DNA of 64,000 nt from Sporosarcina sp. 6E9 (GCF_017921835.1 NZ_JAGEMN010000001.1:241874-305873), one strand, 5' to 3'; positions 1 through 8,974 are shown, counted from the first letter of the stretch. Numbers and translations: made by a program. The notes: a model not told the origin generated them from the letters alone.

Positions 1-2
1 AT

Positions 3-1178
3 TATCATGAACAAAGACCAGGGGAGTACTACTTCGTTAGAGAAACGCAATGGCGTCCGTATGAGACAATCAGTTTTTCTTCCGTCACAGATGTATTTGA
101 TGCAGGCGTAACGCGCATGGAATACTATACGCCTGGTGACACGATATTTAATAAAGAAGTGCAATCAAGTTCTGGTGTTCAATACGTTGACGCCCACAAA
201 GTTTATGAAAAAGGGAAACAAGAATCTTCATGGCTAAAACAACCTATACATCCAAGTGTATTAGTAGGTAATCCACCACATGCTAATCATATACCGGTTA
301 CCCGCTATGGCAATACGTTAAGTGTAAGGCTGCAAAATGTAGATGCAGATAATCATTGGAGTTTCGAATCCTTTGATCAAAAGTTTAAACTGTTTGAAAA
401 TGGCGAAATGATTGCTGAAGCTAGTAATCCAAACAGAAGTTTTGTACTCACATCGGAAGACGCGGAATATCGCATGGAACTGAATACAAATGTGCCGGAT
501 CGCACATCGCGATTTTCCACGGAAACAAATTCCGTGTGGACATTTAACTCTAAAAAGCCTGACAGCAATGGTGAAGTTGTTCCCATGCTGACGGTAAATT
601 ATGACTTAGCACTAGATGTCAAAAATAAAGCAAAAGTAGAGGCAGATGGAACGATTCCATTTACATTTACAGTCCAACAACAGCCGGATACAGAAAATAT
701 CCCAGTTGCTGAGGCGAAATTGTGGCTATCTTACAATGACGGACAAGACTGGGTGGAAGTAGAGAACATTCAAAACGCTGGTGATGGTGTATTCACAGCT
801 GACATTGAAGAGTTGAAAGATAATCGAAATGGTAATGGCTTTGTATCATTGAAGGTCTATGCAGAAGATGAGGATGGAAACAGTATCGATCAGGAAATCA
901 TCCGCACGTACGAATGGGACTTTGGTGGCGACATCAACGGCGACAATATGGTGGACATACACGACGTCATGCGCGCTGTTACTTTCTTTGGAAAAGCAAA
1001 TAAACAAGCAGATGTTAATGGTGACGGAATTGTCGATGAAAAAGATTTGCGCATTCTCGAGGCGAACTTCATGAAAGTAAGTCCAAATGCAAAAGTAAAT
1101 GCGAATCCGAGAGAAAAGCTCGGAAACAAAGGGCTAGCGGATATGCTTCGTTCTGTTGGAATGGAACCAAGAAATTAA
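3..1178 (+). CDS. C-terminal part of a large secreted protein with a dockerin-like end (5' cut by window edge)
   Basis: The reading frame is open from the first bases of the window, so the gene begins upstream; the ATG at 117 is only an internal methionine. About 390 residues are visible. The middle is beta-rich and Ig/Fn3-like, as in accessory domains of secreted peptidases. The last 85 residues carry two EF-hand-like calcium loops (GDINGDNMVDIHD and ADVNGDGIVDEKD), the arrangement of a type I dockerin. I infer an extracellular enzyme, perhaps an S8 subtilase, but no catalytic domain is in view. It lies 90 bp upstream of a SipW-like signal peptidase gene on the same strand, which fits a secretion or matrix locus. 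The gap 1179-1268 holds a GC-poor imperfect hairpin without a clear U-tail. Confidence 0.75.
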   Translation, partial: YHEQRPGEYYFVRETQWRPYETISFSSVTDVFDAGVTRMEYYTPGDTIFNKEVQSSSGVQYVDAHKVYEKGKQESSWLKQPIHPSVLVGNPPHANHIPVTRYGNTLSVRLQNVDADNHWSFESFDQKFKLFENGEMIAEASNPNRSFVLTSEDAEYRMELNTNVPDRTSRFSTETNSVWTFNSKKPDSNGEVVPMLTVNYDLALDVKNKAKVEADGTIPFTFTVQQQPDTENIPVAEAKLWLSYNDGQDWVEVENIQNAGDGVFTADIEELKDNRNGNGFVSLKVYAEDEDGNSIDQEIIRTYEWDFGGDINGDNMVDIHDVMRAVTFFGKANKQADVNGDGIVDEKDLRILEANFMKVSPNAKVNANPREKLGNKGLADMLRSVGMEPRN

Positions 1179-1268
1179 GCCGTAAATATCAGCTTTCAGG
1201 AAAGTGAGCAAGAGGACATCTTAAAGTTCTTTTGCCCGCTATCCAAACAGAGAACAGGAGGGAGAGCG

Positions 1269-1841
1269 TTGGCGAAATCAAATGCGAAGAGAATAATCAA
1301 AAAAGGAATTTCCTACATGAGTCTATTATTGATAGCAGTAATTGGACTGGTATTTCTTTTTGTTGCTTATCAATCTATCAAACAACCGGATGAAGTCCCT
1401 TCTATATTTGGTTATCAGCCTTATGCGGTCCTATCCAACAGTATGAGCCCCTATTTTGACACGGGGGATATGGTCATTATTGATAAGGTTAACCCGGATG
1501 CAATCGACATCCATGACGTAATTACCTTCCACCAGGACGGTAAAGTGATTACACACCGAGTGACCGATATATACAAAGAGGATGGGAAAGTAAGCTTTGC
1601 GACGAAGGGAGATAACAATAATGTGGGGGATGACGAGGCGGTCGCGGGAGACCGTGTAATTGGGAAGCAAGTTTTTCAAATACCCAAGATGGGCTATGTC
1701 ATGCATTTTATAAAAAGTCCAATGGGCCTGTTTAGTCTCATTGCGCTACCACTGATAGGTTATCTGCTGCTTGAGCTATATTCCCTGATAAAAAGATATC
1801 GGTTAAATGGTGATTTGAAGAAGCAGTCGACAAAAGAATAA
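1269..1841 (+). CDS. sipW: SipW-like (ER/archaeal-type) signal peptidase I
   Basis: 190-residue membrane signal peptidase. An N-terminal membrane segment (about residues 15-35) precedes the catalytic Ser in SNSMSPYFDTGD (near residue 57). The conserved His is in VITHRV, where ordinary bacterial type I signal peptidases use Lys, so this is the SipW/ER-type Ser-His enzyme. A C-terminal hydrophobic stretch (about 150-175) gives a second membrane anchor. The start is TTG at 1269 behind a purine-rich GGAGGGAGAG site. In Bacillus, SipW processes TasA-family proteins, and the next gene 19 bp downstream encodes such a substrate, so the pair is probably an operon. Confidence 0.88.
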   Translation: MAKSNAKRIIKKGISYMSLLLIAVIGLVFLFVAYQSIKQPDEVPSIFGYQPYAVLSNSMSPYFDTGDMVIIDKVNPDAIDIHDVITFHQDGKVITHRVTDIYKEDGKVSFATKGDNNNVGDDEAVAGDRVIGKQVFQIPKMGYVMHFIKSPMGLFSLIALPLIGYLLLELYSLIKRYRLNGDLKKQSTKE

Positions 1842-1860
1842 CAAAATGGGGAGGATGATT

Positions 1861-2553
1861 GTGATGAAAAAGGCAAAAATGACTTTATTATCTATAGCAG
1901 TAGTTGGATTATTAGTTGCATTTTCAGGGGGCGGAACTTATTCCTGGTTTACATCTCAAACGACAGCTTTAGGGGAAATGCAAAATGGGGCACTCGAGTT
2001 AAATAACGGTGAGGATATCGAGATGAGCATTTTCGAAGGGGGTAAATTCACCCCATCCCAATTGGAATACGGTAACTGGATGACCATTTCGAATACAGGT
2101 GATTTAGATGCGTATTTGAAAGCGACGTATAACCATTCTGTGGATAAAGCATCACTCGACGGGTATGAAGTAGGCTATATGGCCATGAAATACACAGTAC
2201 AACCTGGCCAAGATACTATGGAACAAGCGGAAATTGAATTGGCGAATCTATTTAACGGAACAACGAATGAACGCCCGCAATCCGTCAACTTATCAGGTGA
2301 CGTAGAAGTATTCGGTGGCATGTTGACTAATGAAAACGTTAGTTTAATGAGTGTCGACACTGGTGAAATTATGATTGGTGAAGGAACAGATGAAGACTCT
2401 TTTTGGAAGCTGGACGAAGGTCAATACATCGACATCATGTTTGGCTTGAAGCTGGATGAAAGCGCAGGCAACGAATACCAAGGTGCGATCTATAATGCGA
2501 CTTTAACAGTAGATGGTAAACAAATTGATGAGGGTGCCGAATTCGCAAAGTAA
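1861..2553 (+). CDS. TasA/CalY-family secreted matrix protein
   Basis: About 230 residues, with a hydrophobic signal segment followed by GGTYSWFTSQT. This resembles the processing and N-terminal region of TasA/camelysin proteins, in which a G-T-Y-x-x-F motif follows SipW cleavage. The rest is a beta-rich, acidic secreted domain with no HEXXH motif. I chose the GTG at 1861 (the ATG at 1864 is equally possible), because the ribosome binding site GGGGAGG at 1848-1854 lies inside a longer reading frame that opens at 1846. It follows the SipW-like peptidase gene directly and is followed by an intrinsic terminator. Likely role: fibre or biofilm matrix protein at the cell surface (family knowledge). 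Confidence 0.82.
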   Translation: MMKKAKMTLLSIAVVGLLVAFSGGGTYSWFTSQTTALGEMQNGALELNNGEDIEMSIFEGGKFTPSQLEYGNWMTISNTGDLDAYLKATYNHSVDKASLDGYEVGYMAMKYTVQPGQDTMEQAEIELANLFNGTTNERPQSVNLSGDVEVFGGMLTNENVSLMSVDTGEIMIGEGTDEDSFWKLDEGQYIDIMFGLKLDESAGNEYQGAIYNATLTVDGKQIDEGAEFAK

Positions 2554-2559
2554 TTGATT

Positions 2560-2588
2560 AACGGTACCGTGTTTAGCTACCGTTTTTA
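2560..2588 (+). terminator. Intrinsic terminator of the sipW/tasA-like operon
   Basis: ACGGTA and TACCGT arms around a short loop, followed by a TTTTT run. It ends where repeat copy A begins and itself contains GGTACC, the terminal motif of the repeat. Confidence 0.6.
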
Positions 2589-2734
2589 GGTACCTGTGCA
2601 AGACAATATTCAATCTATTCACTACAATTGCATAATCACATAGGGGGGTATCGACTATATAACACATTGTCGGTATCCCTTTAAATTATTATCCAAAGGC
2701 TTGAATTGTCATAATTGCTCCTTGCACAGGTACC
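2589..2734. repeat. 146-bp GGTACC-ended structured repeat, copy A
   Basis: Begins GGTACCTGTGCAAG and ends CTTGCACAGGTACC (14-bp inverted termini). The central hairpin arms GGGGTATCGAC and GTCGGTATCCC pair with two wobble pairs. Another GGTACC lies 10 bp past the right end. It sits between the tasA-like gene and the nadC promoter. Confidence 0.92.
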
Positions 2735-2791
2735 TTTCTCTGGTACCTTTTCTTGGCAGCTATTCCCAGATAATGAATATCAAAAGTTTAC

Positions 2792-2819
2792 TTGCTATTT
2801 TAGTGGACTTGTGTAAATA
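2792..2819 (+). promoter_or_regulatory. Candidate sigma-A promoter of the nadC-TRAP operon
   Basis: TTGCTA (2792-2797) and TAAATA (2814-2819) with 16-bp spacing. The expected transcription start falls inside the palindrome at 2821-2836, a geometry that suits repression. Confidence 0.45.
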
Positions 2820-2820
2820 T

Positions 2821-2836
2821 AGGTGTCAAGACACCT
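2821..2836. promoter_or_regulatory. Palindromic operator, probably for NiaR (YrxA)
   Basis: AGGTGTCAAGACACCT: two perfect 7-bp arms around AA, just downstream of the candidate -10 box and about 90 bp before nadC. A GTGTC/GACAC dyad in front of NAD synthesis genes is what I associate with the nicotinate-responsive repressor NiaR of Bacillales. The regulator assignment is inference; the palindrome is plain in the sequence. Confidence 0.55.
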
Positions 2837-2924
2837 CGTATTTTAACGAGATTTTTATTCGGGATACTATCGAAATACATGTGAAACTTTGCACAAAGAA
2901 AATGTTAGGGAGAGGGAGCAGGGG

Positions 2925-3770
2925 ATGAATCTATTAAAGTTACGCGCACAATTACAATCCTTTTTATTGGAGGATATTGGCGATCAGGATATTACGAGCC
3001 AGACGATTTTTCCGTTGTCGGAAATTGGAAATGGCGTATTTATTGTCAAAGAAGATGGAATTATCGCAGGTCTCGGCGTCATTAAAGAGGCTTATCATTT
3101 ACTAGACCCTTCTATTCAAGTGACCGAGTTCTTTAAGGACGGTGATCGAGTATCTGCGGGGGATAAAATTGCGGCAGTGACGGGCCCGATTGCGCATTTA
3201 CTAACGGGTGAAAGGGTAATATTAAATCTTATGCAGCGGATGAGCGGCATTGCGACCGTGACCAATAAATGTGTGGAAATGCTAAACGACCCTGCCATAC
3301 AAATTTGTGATACAAGAAAGACGATTCCAGGACTGCGTATGTTTGATAAATATGCTGTTGTCTGTGGTGGCGGGAAAAATCATCGGCAAGGATTGTATGA
3401 TGGCGTCATGATTAAAGATAACCATATTGCTTTTGCGGGCTCCATTACGAAAGCAGTGCAGCGCGTCCGGGAAAAGATTGGACATATGGTAAAAATTGAA
3501 GTGGAAACGGAAACGAGACAAGAAGTACTGGAAGCAGTCGAAGCAGGTGCGGACGTGATTATGTTTGATAATCGGACACCTAAGGAAGTGAAGGCGTTTG
3601 GACATGATGTACCAGAATCCATTGTGACGGAGGCCTCGGGTGGAATTACACTGGAAAACTTGGCGACTTATCATGGAACGGGTGTCAATTACATATCATT
3701 GGGCTTTTTAACGCATTCGGTCAAAGCACTCGATATTAGTTTACAGGTTAAGGAAGGCACTAAAAAATAA
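2925..3770 (+). CDS. nadC: Nicotinate-nucleotide pyrophosphorylase (quinolinate phosphoribosyltransferase)
   Basis: 281 residues, the normal NadC length. The enzyme converts quinolinate and PRPP to nicotinate mononucleotide, CO2 and PPi. The conserved block DTRKTIPGLRMFDKYAV, the glycine-rich CGGGKNHRQGL and MIKDNHI hold the PRPP and quinolinate ligands of the family; EVETET and MFDNRTP follow. The ATG at 2925 was preferred over an upstream in-frame start at 2889 because it follows AGGGAGCAGGGG. There is no nadA or nadB beside it, which is unusual in Bacillales where nadC normally sits with nadB and nadA. A TRAP transporter follows 21 bp downstream, and a NiaR-like palindrome lies in front. 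Confidence 0.95.
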   Translation: MNLLKLRAQLQSFLLEDIGDQDITSQTIFPLSEIGNGVFIVKEDGIIAGLGVIKEAYHLLDPSIQVTEFFKDGDRVSAGDKIAAVTGPIAHLLTGERVILNLMQRMSGIATVTNKCVEMLNDPAIQICDTRKTIPGLRMFDKYAVVCGGGKNHRQGLYDGVMIKDNHIAFAGSITKAVQRVREKIGHMVKIEVETETRQEVLEAVEAGADVIMFDNRTPKEVKAFGHDVPESIVTEASGGITLENLATYHGTGVNYISLGFLTHSVKALDISLQVKEGTKK

Positions 3771-3791
3771 TCTCATTGAAAGAGGAAGTTC

Positions 3792-4793
3792 ATGATGAAA
3801 CGAAACGTCATTTTATTGACAATCCTATTCAGTGTTCTATTTATTGTCGCATGCAGTCATGAGAAAACAGAAAAGGAAGCGACTGCTGATAGATTCCAAA
3901 CAACGATTATCGGAGGACGTACGGGCGGTGCATGGTCTGTCTTTACAGAGGGCATCGCTGAGTCCATTCGCAGAGAAAATAAGGGTGCGGTTGTTACGGT
4001 TGAGCCTGGTGGTATTGTAGAAAATCCGCCAACTGTAGGGACAAATGCGGTTTCATATGGACTATCGTATGCGATGACGGCGTATGCGGCCTATTCAGGT
4101 GCGGAACCCTATGACCAGCCATATGAAGATATTCGTGCTATCAGTGTCGTCATCCCTGGAAATTACTATCAATTTATTGCGAGGGCTGATACGCCGTATG
4201 ATACATTTGACGACATCGTTCAGCGTAAAATGCCTGTTCGGTTGGCTGTGGATCAAATCGGTTCAGCTGGTGAAATTATTACGAGAAATATCTTACAAGA
4301 ATATAACGTTACTTATGATGATATTATTTCGTGGGGTGGATCTGTTGACCATCTTAGTGATTCAAAAACGTTTGAACTGATGGCTGATAAGCGAATTGAT
4401 GCGACTGGAGATGCGGTATCTGTCCCTTCCAGCGGGTTAATTGAAGCTTCAACAACGATTGATTTAAAAATGCTTTCATTTAATAAAGAATTGATGCAAG
4501 CGGTATCGGACAACCTTGGCATGGAAATCGGGAAAATTAAAGCGGGGAGCTATGATTTTCTACAAGACGATATCGATACATTGTTTACGCCGGCGATTTT
4601 AATCGTTCACAAGGATGTTTCTGAAGATGAAGTTTATCAAGTAACGAAATCGATTTATGAAAACTTTGACTATCTCGCGACTGTACACGAGGAGTTTAAA
4701 AACTTAACAGCTGTCAATATGATGGATGTTGGGCAGGTGCCCCTACATCCTGGTGCAGAGAAGTTTTTTAAGGATGCGGGCTTGATTGAATAA
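3792..4793 (+). CDS. TAXI-family TRAP transporter substrate-binding lipoprotein
   Basis: 333 residues. The signal peptide ends in LFIVACS, a lipobox that places Cys at the mature N-terminus, so this is a membrane-anchored binding protein. The start of the mature domain (TTIIGGRTGGAWSVF) is the TAXI signature, and GGIVENP and the later GSAGEIITRNIL fit the same family. TAXI proteins pass anionic substrates, usually carboxylates, to a fused membrane permease, which is encoded next. The 21-bp gap from nadC and 36-bp gap to the permease indicate one operon, so the ligand may be a pyridine carboxylate such as quinolinate (inference). Start at 3792 or at the adjacent ATG at 3795. Confidence 0.9.
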   Translation: MMKRNVILLTILFSVLFIVACSHEKTEKEATADRFQTTIIGGRTGGAWSVFTEGIAESIRRENKGAVVTVEPGGIVENPPTVGTNAVSYGLSYAMTAYAAYSGAEPYDQPYEDIRAISVVIPGNYYQFIARADTPYDTFDDIVQRKMPVRLAVDQIGSAGEIITRNILQEYNVTYDDIISWGGSVDHLSDSKTFELMADKRIDATGDAVSVPSSGLIEASTTIDLKMLSFNKELMQAVSDNLGMEIGKIKAGSYDFLQDDIDTLFTPAILIVHKDVSEDEVYQVTKSIYENFDYLATVHEEFKNLTAVNMMDVGQVPLHPGAEKFFKDAGLIE

Positions 4794-4829
4794 GAAAGAC
4801 CTGAATCTTTTAAGGAAGAGGTTTGTGTC

Positions 4830-6809
4830 GTGAACTATAAAAATAGATTCATCGGATGGTTTACAGAAGGGGAAAGGCGTGAATTATCAAAGCGCCATTT
4901 ATCGATATTTTCTTTTCTTGCATTACTATTGGCTATGTTTCAAGTTTGGTCTGTCGTTTGGGGAAAATTAAATCCAATGAATCAGATGGCTATTCATTTG
5001 GCGGTTATTTTAAGTCTGACGTTTTTACTATTCAGCTATTCTAAACGTACGGTTTCAACTCGACCGACGATGATTGATTATATTGCGTCAATACTTGCTT
5101 TTGGTGCCGGGCTTTATTTCACGATGCATGCGGAACGTTTTGCGGTCAGAATTCCAATTATGGAACCGTTGACGAACGTGGATATATTTTTTGGGATGGT
5201 GTTTGTGCTTCTGAGTATTGAAGCGGCACGCAGAACAATCGGTTATCCGATTATTGTGATCGTCTTCATTGGCATTGGTTATGCTTTGTGGGGTCATAGA
5301 GTAGAGGGGCTGCTCTGGCATCGGAAGTTTTCTCCTGTAGAAGTATTAGATGAATTGGCGTTTAGCTTTAATGGCCTGTGGGGATCGCCTATTTCAGTCG
5401 CGGCGTCATTCGTATTTATGTTCATGTTGTTTGGCGCATTTTTGAATAAAGCCGGGGCTGGAGAGTTCTTCTTCAAGTTGTCAACGTCGGTTGCAGGGAG
5501 AACGAAGGGGGGAGCGGCTAAAGTTGCTGTCCTGGCGAGTGCATTTTTTGGTTCCATCTCTGGAAGCCCGACCGCAAATGTTGTGACAACAGGCTCGTTC
5601 ACAATTCCTGTAAGTACGAAGACCGGTTATAAACCGTCTTTTGCGGCAGCGGTGGAAGCAGCGGCCTCTACGGGTGGAAGTATTTTACCACCGATTATGG
5701 GATCGTCTGCATTTCTTATGGCTGCTGTTACACAAATTCCATACGGAACCATCGTTATTGCTGCCATCATTCCAGGAATTCTTTATTATGTATCCTTATT
5801 AACGATGGTTCATTTTGAAGCATTACGACTGGATTTACCAAGGGCAGCTAAGGAAGATATTCCAAAGCTTTCTACTGTGTTAAAAGAAGGGTGGCATTAT
5901 TTTATCCCTTTAATTGTGTTGGTGTTTTTTCTCATGCAAGGATACAGTGCCTCTCGAACTGGATTGTATGGCATTATTTCCATTGTCATTGTGAGTTGGT
6001 TTCATAAAAAGACACGTATGGGGATTAGAAATATTGCAGCGGCAATGGTCAGTGGCGTGAAATCTGCGATTCCAGTATCAACGGCATGTGCTGCTGCGGG
6101 ATTAGTCATAGCAGGAATCATGTCTACGGGACTCGGTGGGAAATTAACGAGTATCGTTCTTGGATTAACGGAAGGTATGTTACTTCCTACATTAATCCTT
6201 GTTATGCTCATTTGTATCATTCTAGGAATGGGTATGCCTGTTGCAGCGGCCTATATATTAACTGCCATGCTAGCGGCGCCGGCACTAATTGAATTAGGCG
6301 TTTCAACGATGTCTGCTCATCTGTTTATCGTCTATTTTTCAATCTTTTCAGCAATTACGCCGCCTGTCGCAGTAGCAGCCTTTGCGGCAGCTGGGATTTC
6401 TGGTAGTAATCCGAACCGAGTTGGACTAGAGGCCGTTCGTCTTGGGATTGTTGGGTTTATCGTGCCGTTCATGTTTGTCTTGGAGCCTGCACTGCTGTTC
6501 GATGGGACGCCAGAAGAAATCATCGTCTCAATCTTAACCGCATTGATAGGTGTCATTATACTCGCTGCAGGTGTGATTGGCTGGTTGATTACAAAGGCGA
6601 CAATCGCAGAACGAATCGCACTCATTGCCGGCGGACTACTAACCATTTACCCCGGAATATTATCCGACGGCTTCGGTGTGGTGCTGATTATGACAATATT
6701 GTTTATTCAGCGTAAGCGCGAGATAAACATGATAAAGAATGATAGTAGAAAACCGGTAGAAAAAGGGCGATTGAAAAAGACTGACTCCGTTGGGGTTAGG
6801 AGTTTGTAA
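4830..6809 (+). CDS. TRAP transporter permease, fused DctQ-DctM type
   Basis: 659-residue, highly hydrophobic protein. The N-terminal part (to about residue 170) corresponds to the small DctQ-like membrane subunit, and the rest to the large DctM subunit. FGSISGSPTANVVTTGSFTI, ASTGGSILPPIMGSSAFLMA and GMGMPVAAAYI are typical of the 4TM/12TM fused TRAP permeases that work with TAXI receptors. Import is driven by an ion gradient rather than by ATP. The start is GTG at 4830 after AAGGAAGAGG. Repeat copy B follows within 15 bp of the stop codon; I saw no separate terminator between them. Confidence 0.92.
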   Translation: MNYKNRFIGWFTEGERRELSKRHLSIFSFLALLLAMFQVWSVVWGKLNPMNQMAIHLAVILSLTFLLFSYSKRTVSTRPTMIDYIASILAFGAGLYFTMHAERFAVRIPIMEPLTNVDIFFGMVFVLLSIEAARRTIGYPIIVIVFIGIGYALWGHRVEGLLWHRKFSPVEVLDELAFSFNGLWGSPISVAASFVFMFMLFGAFLNKAGAGEFFFKLSTSVAGRTKGGAAKVAVLASAFFGSISGSPTANVVTTGSFTIPVSTKTGYKPSFAAAVEAAASTGGSILPPIMGSSAFLMAAVTQIPYGTIVIAAIIPGILYYVSLLTMVHFEALRLDLPRAAKEDIPKLSTVLKEGWHYFIPLIVLVFFLMQGYSASRTGLYGIISIVIVSWFHKKTRMGIRNIAAAMVSGVKSAIPVSTACAAAGLVIAGIMSTGLGGKLTSIVLGLTEGMLLPTLILVMLICIILGMGMPVAAAYILTAMLAAPALIELGVSTMSAHLFIVYFSIFSAITPPVAVAAFAAAGISGSNPNRVGLEAVRLGIVGFIVPFMFVLEPALLFDGTPEEIIVSILTALIGVIILAAGVIGWLITKATIAERIALIAGGLLTIYPGILSDGFGVVLIMTILFIQRKREINMIKNDSRKPVEKGRLKKTDSVGVRSL

Positions 6810-6823
6810 TATGTAGAATTTTA

Positions 6824-6969
6824 GGTACCTGTGCTAGACACTATTCAGATAATGCACTACAATTGCATAACGTGAAAAGGGGATGTCGACTGTGTAAGGC
6901 TTTGTCGATGTCCCCTTGTGTTATAATACGGCATCGGGAATAGTCATAATTGCACCTTGCACAGGTACC
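6824..6969. repeat. 146-bp structured repeat, copy B
   Basis: Complete copy, with a T for A change in the left end (GTGCTAG). Hairpin arms AAGGGGATGTCGAC and GTCGATGTCCCCTT. An additional GGTACC lies 9 bp beyond the right end. It separates convergent genes. Confidence 0.92.
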
Positions 6970-7013
6970 TTATCTTCGGTACCTTATTTTCTTTCAATTG
7001 CGGATGCCGTACC

Positions 7014-7556
7014 TTATTTGCTGACTTGGACAGGTATGATCAATTCGTGAAGGATGGAGCCGTCCTTTGCGCTTTCTTCATAGAGGACGATACTGTAATG
7101 GCCATCGATTGCATTGGCGAGATTAATGGTGAGTTCAAATTCTCCCCATTCGGGTCCACCTTTACTTGCGGTTGTAAATCCTTTTTCTAGGATGAAATGG
7201 CCGTCTTCGAATGCGTATTGGATGGTTCCTTCAAAGACGCGAGCAAGTCCTCTTACGACCACTTGATTTTTCACTTCTGTATTTGGCGCAGGTTCGAAAA
7301 TTTGAAAGGCTTCATTTTCAGCCACGACTTCAGTCGAGTCTGCTTCTTCAGCAGGTTCTGTTTCGGTAGGCTCCTCCTCTTCTGTAGCGTCCGGTTCTGC
7401 TTCTTCATCTGTATCAGAATTATTTTCTGTTTGTTCTTCTGCGGGTTTCTTTTCGTTATCGGTGTCTGATTGATCGTTTCCAATCTTTATGTTAAAGCAG
7501 GCGGTTAAGACGAGACTAGAGGCAATGACGATCAGCATTCTAATTAAGTGTTTCAA
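7014..7556 (-). CDS. Lipoprotein with a C-terminal Gmad2 (Ig-like) domain
   Basis: 180 residues. Signal peptide with lipobox VLTACF; then a low-complexity, Glu/Thr/Asp-rich linker (about residues 25-80); then a compact domain with VVVRGLARVFEGTIQYAF, GEFELTI and SAKDGSILHELIIPV. This pattern matches the Gmad2 immunoglobulin-like domain of Bacillota surface and spore-associated proteins. The acidic linker would hold the domain away from the membrane. It is transcribed towards the TRAP operon and stands alone. The function is not known beyond a likely extracytoplasmic binding or structural role. Confidence 0.75.
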   Translation of the reverse strand: MKHLIRMLIVIASSLVLTACFNIKIGNDQSDTDNEKKPAEEQTENNSDTDEEAEPDATEEEEPTETEPAEEADSTEVVAENEAFQIFEPAPNTEVKNQVVVRGLARVFEGTIQYAFEDGHFILEKGFTTASKGGPEWGEFELTINLANAIDGHYSIVLYEESAKDGSILHELIIPVQVSK

Positions 7557-7678
7557 TTGTTTACCTTCCTTTCTATCACTTATTAGATACGATACTCCTA
7601 GTAAACCCCTTCGACTAATGATAGCAAGTGAAGGTTAAAAAGAGGTGAAGTCACGGAATATTTAAGTGATGGCGGCAA

Positions 7679-7795
7679 GTACCTTTGTCATATACTATTC
7701 AGTTGATTAACGACAATTGCATAAAATAAGAAAAGGGATATTGACTAATGACGTGTCAATATCCCTTTGTATTCACGTTGCAAAAATTATCACAA
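7679..7795. repeat. Structured repeat, degenerate copy C
   Basis: The left end is altered (GTACCTTTGTCA) and the right terminus is lost. The core ACTATTCAG, ACAATTGCATAAAATAAG and a perfect hairpin (GGGATATTGAC with GTCAATATCCC) remain. Both arms changed together relative to copy D. Confidence 0.75.
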
Positions 7796-7798
7796 CCC

Positions 7799-8950
7799 TT
7801 AATAAGGAGAAGGTGTTTGTTTATTCGCCCGTTGTATCATCACCGTACTGATTACTACAATGAGTATAAATGAAACCGAAAGTGTGCCGTATTGGAATCG
7901 AATATTCGTCTGGTTGGCTATGACACCAATTCCATCCAGCACAATCGGTGATAAAAATTGACCTAAAAATGTAAAGCTAGACGTCACAGCGATCGTTTGG
8001 TCAGCTTGATGGAAGGGTACACGATCGAGTGCTTTTAATACAAGGATTGGAAATAAAGAACCTTGTCCAAATCCGACTAAACAAACGCTAACTAGAATAA
8101 GCGGTACACTATGTGTAACTGTTAATATGAAAAAAGCAATCCCCATGCCTAACAGCATAACCGGAATGACAAACTTTTTAAATGCTGATTCAATCTGAAC
8201 GAGTAATAAGCTCGTAATCATCCCACCAACTGTCGTGAAGGATACGACTGTTCCCGCAAGTGTTGCCCCCCCTAACTCACTTTGTTCTAAGTAGATTGCG
8301 ATGTTTGTAGCAATTGAATAATAAGCTAACATAATCCCGCCCATTGCAAGTGCATAGCCATATATAGCGAAGGGTAGTTTGGATTTCTGCTCCTTGTTTC
8401 GTGGTTTTTGCAGCTCACCTTTTGGTAAAAAGAAGAAAACCAAGATAAAGATGATGAGTCCTAAAAAGTACACATTAAAAGGAACGCGCCAGCCAAATGT
8501 CGCAAGCCAACCGGCGAGTAACATCGTCAGAATTCCACCTAGATTACTAAAAGCAGAGTTGTAACCCATCATTTTTGTCCGTTCTTTACCTTCAAAATAG
8601 TCATTGATGAGTGTCATGGATAAAGGCATAACGAGCCCGACGCCAGCCCCTAAGATTAATCGAAAGAGTATAAGTAATTCAATACTCGATGCAAATTGTG
8701 GGCCAATGCCGCCTATCAAATAAATGAACAATCCAATCATGATAATTGTTCTTTTGGTTAGCTTAGAGGTTAAATAACTGGATAGAAATGAAAATGGAAT
8801 AATCATGATCGAGGGAGCCGTTAAGATGAGTTTAATCATCGTTGGACTAGCATCTGGAAAAGCTTTTGCAATGAGTCCAAGTGCAGGCGAAATGGCAGCG
8901 CCAGCCATCACTGTCGCCATGCCTATCGATAAAATTGTTGGTTTTAGCAT
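7799..8950 (-). CDS. MFS transporter, probable drug efflux pump
   Basis: 383 residues with about 12 membrane segments. The motif A-like sequence LTSKLTKRTIIMIG lies after the second segment, and GAGVGLVMPLSM resembles the motif C region of antiporters. The protein starts within its first membrane segment, without a long cytoplasmic tail. The MarR-family gene ends 24 bp upstream on the same strand, so the two are probably co-transcribed and the pump is under MarR control. Substrate unknown. Confidence 0.85.
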   Translation of the reverse strand: MLKPTILSIGMATVMAGAAISPALGLIAKAFPDASPTMIKLILTAPSIMIIPFSFLSSYLTSKLTKRTIIMIGLFIYLIGGIGPQFASSIELLILFRLILGAGVGLVMPLSMTLINDYFEGKERTKMMGYNSAFSNLGGILTMLLAGWLATFGWRVPFNVYFLGLIIFILVFFFLPKGELQKPRNKEQKSKLPFAIYGYALAMGGIMLAYYSIATNIAIYLEQSELGGATLAGTVVSFTTVGGMITSLLLVQIESAFKKFVIPVMLLGMGIAFFILTVTHSVPLILVSVCLVGFGQGSLFPILVLKALDRVPFHQADQTIAVTSSFTFLGQFLSPIVLDGIGVIANQTNIRFQYGTLSVSFILIVVISTVMIQRANKQTPSPY

Positions 8951-8974
8951 TTTGTTAATATGAATCGCATCCTT

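Noticed and set aside
1846-1860. ATG at 1846 as start of the tasA-like gene
   Set aside because: The ribosome binding site GGGGAGG lies inside this extension, so initiation is at 1861 or 1864.
2701-2928. Small reading frame reading out of repeat copy A
   Set aside because: Similar peptides (CHNC-x-LHRYL) arise from the right half of several repeat copies (also near 11942-12127 and 13651-13833). Their starts and ends depend on flanking sequence, and no ribosome sites fit; they are by-products of the repeat.
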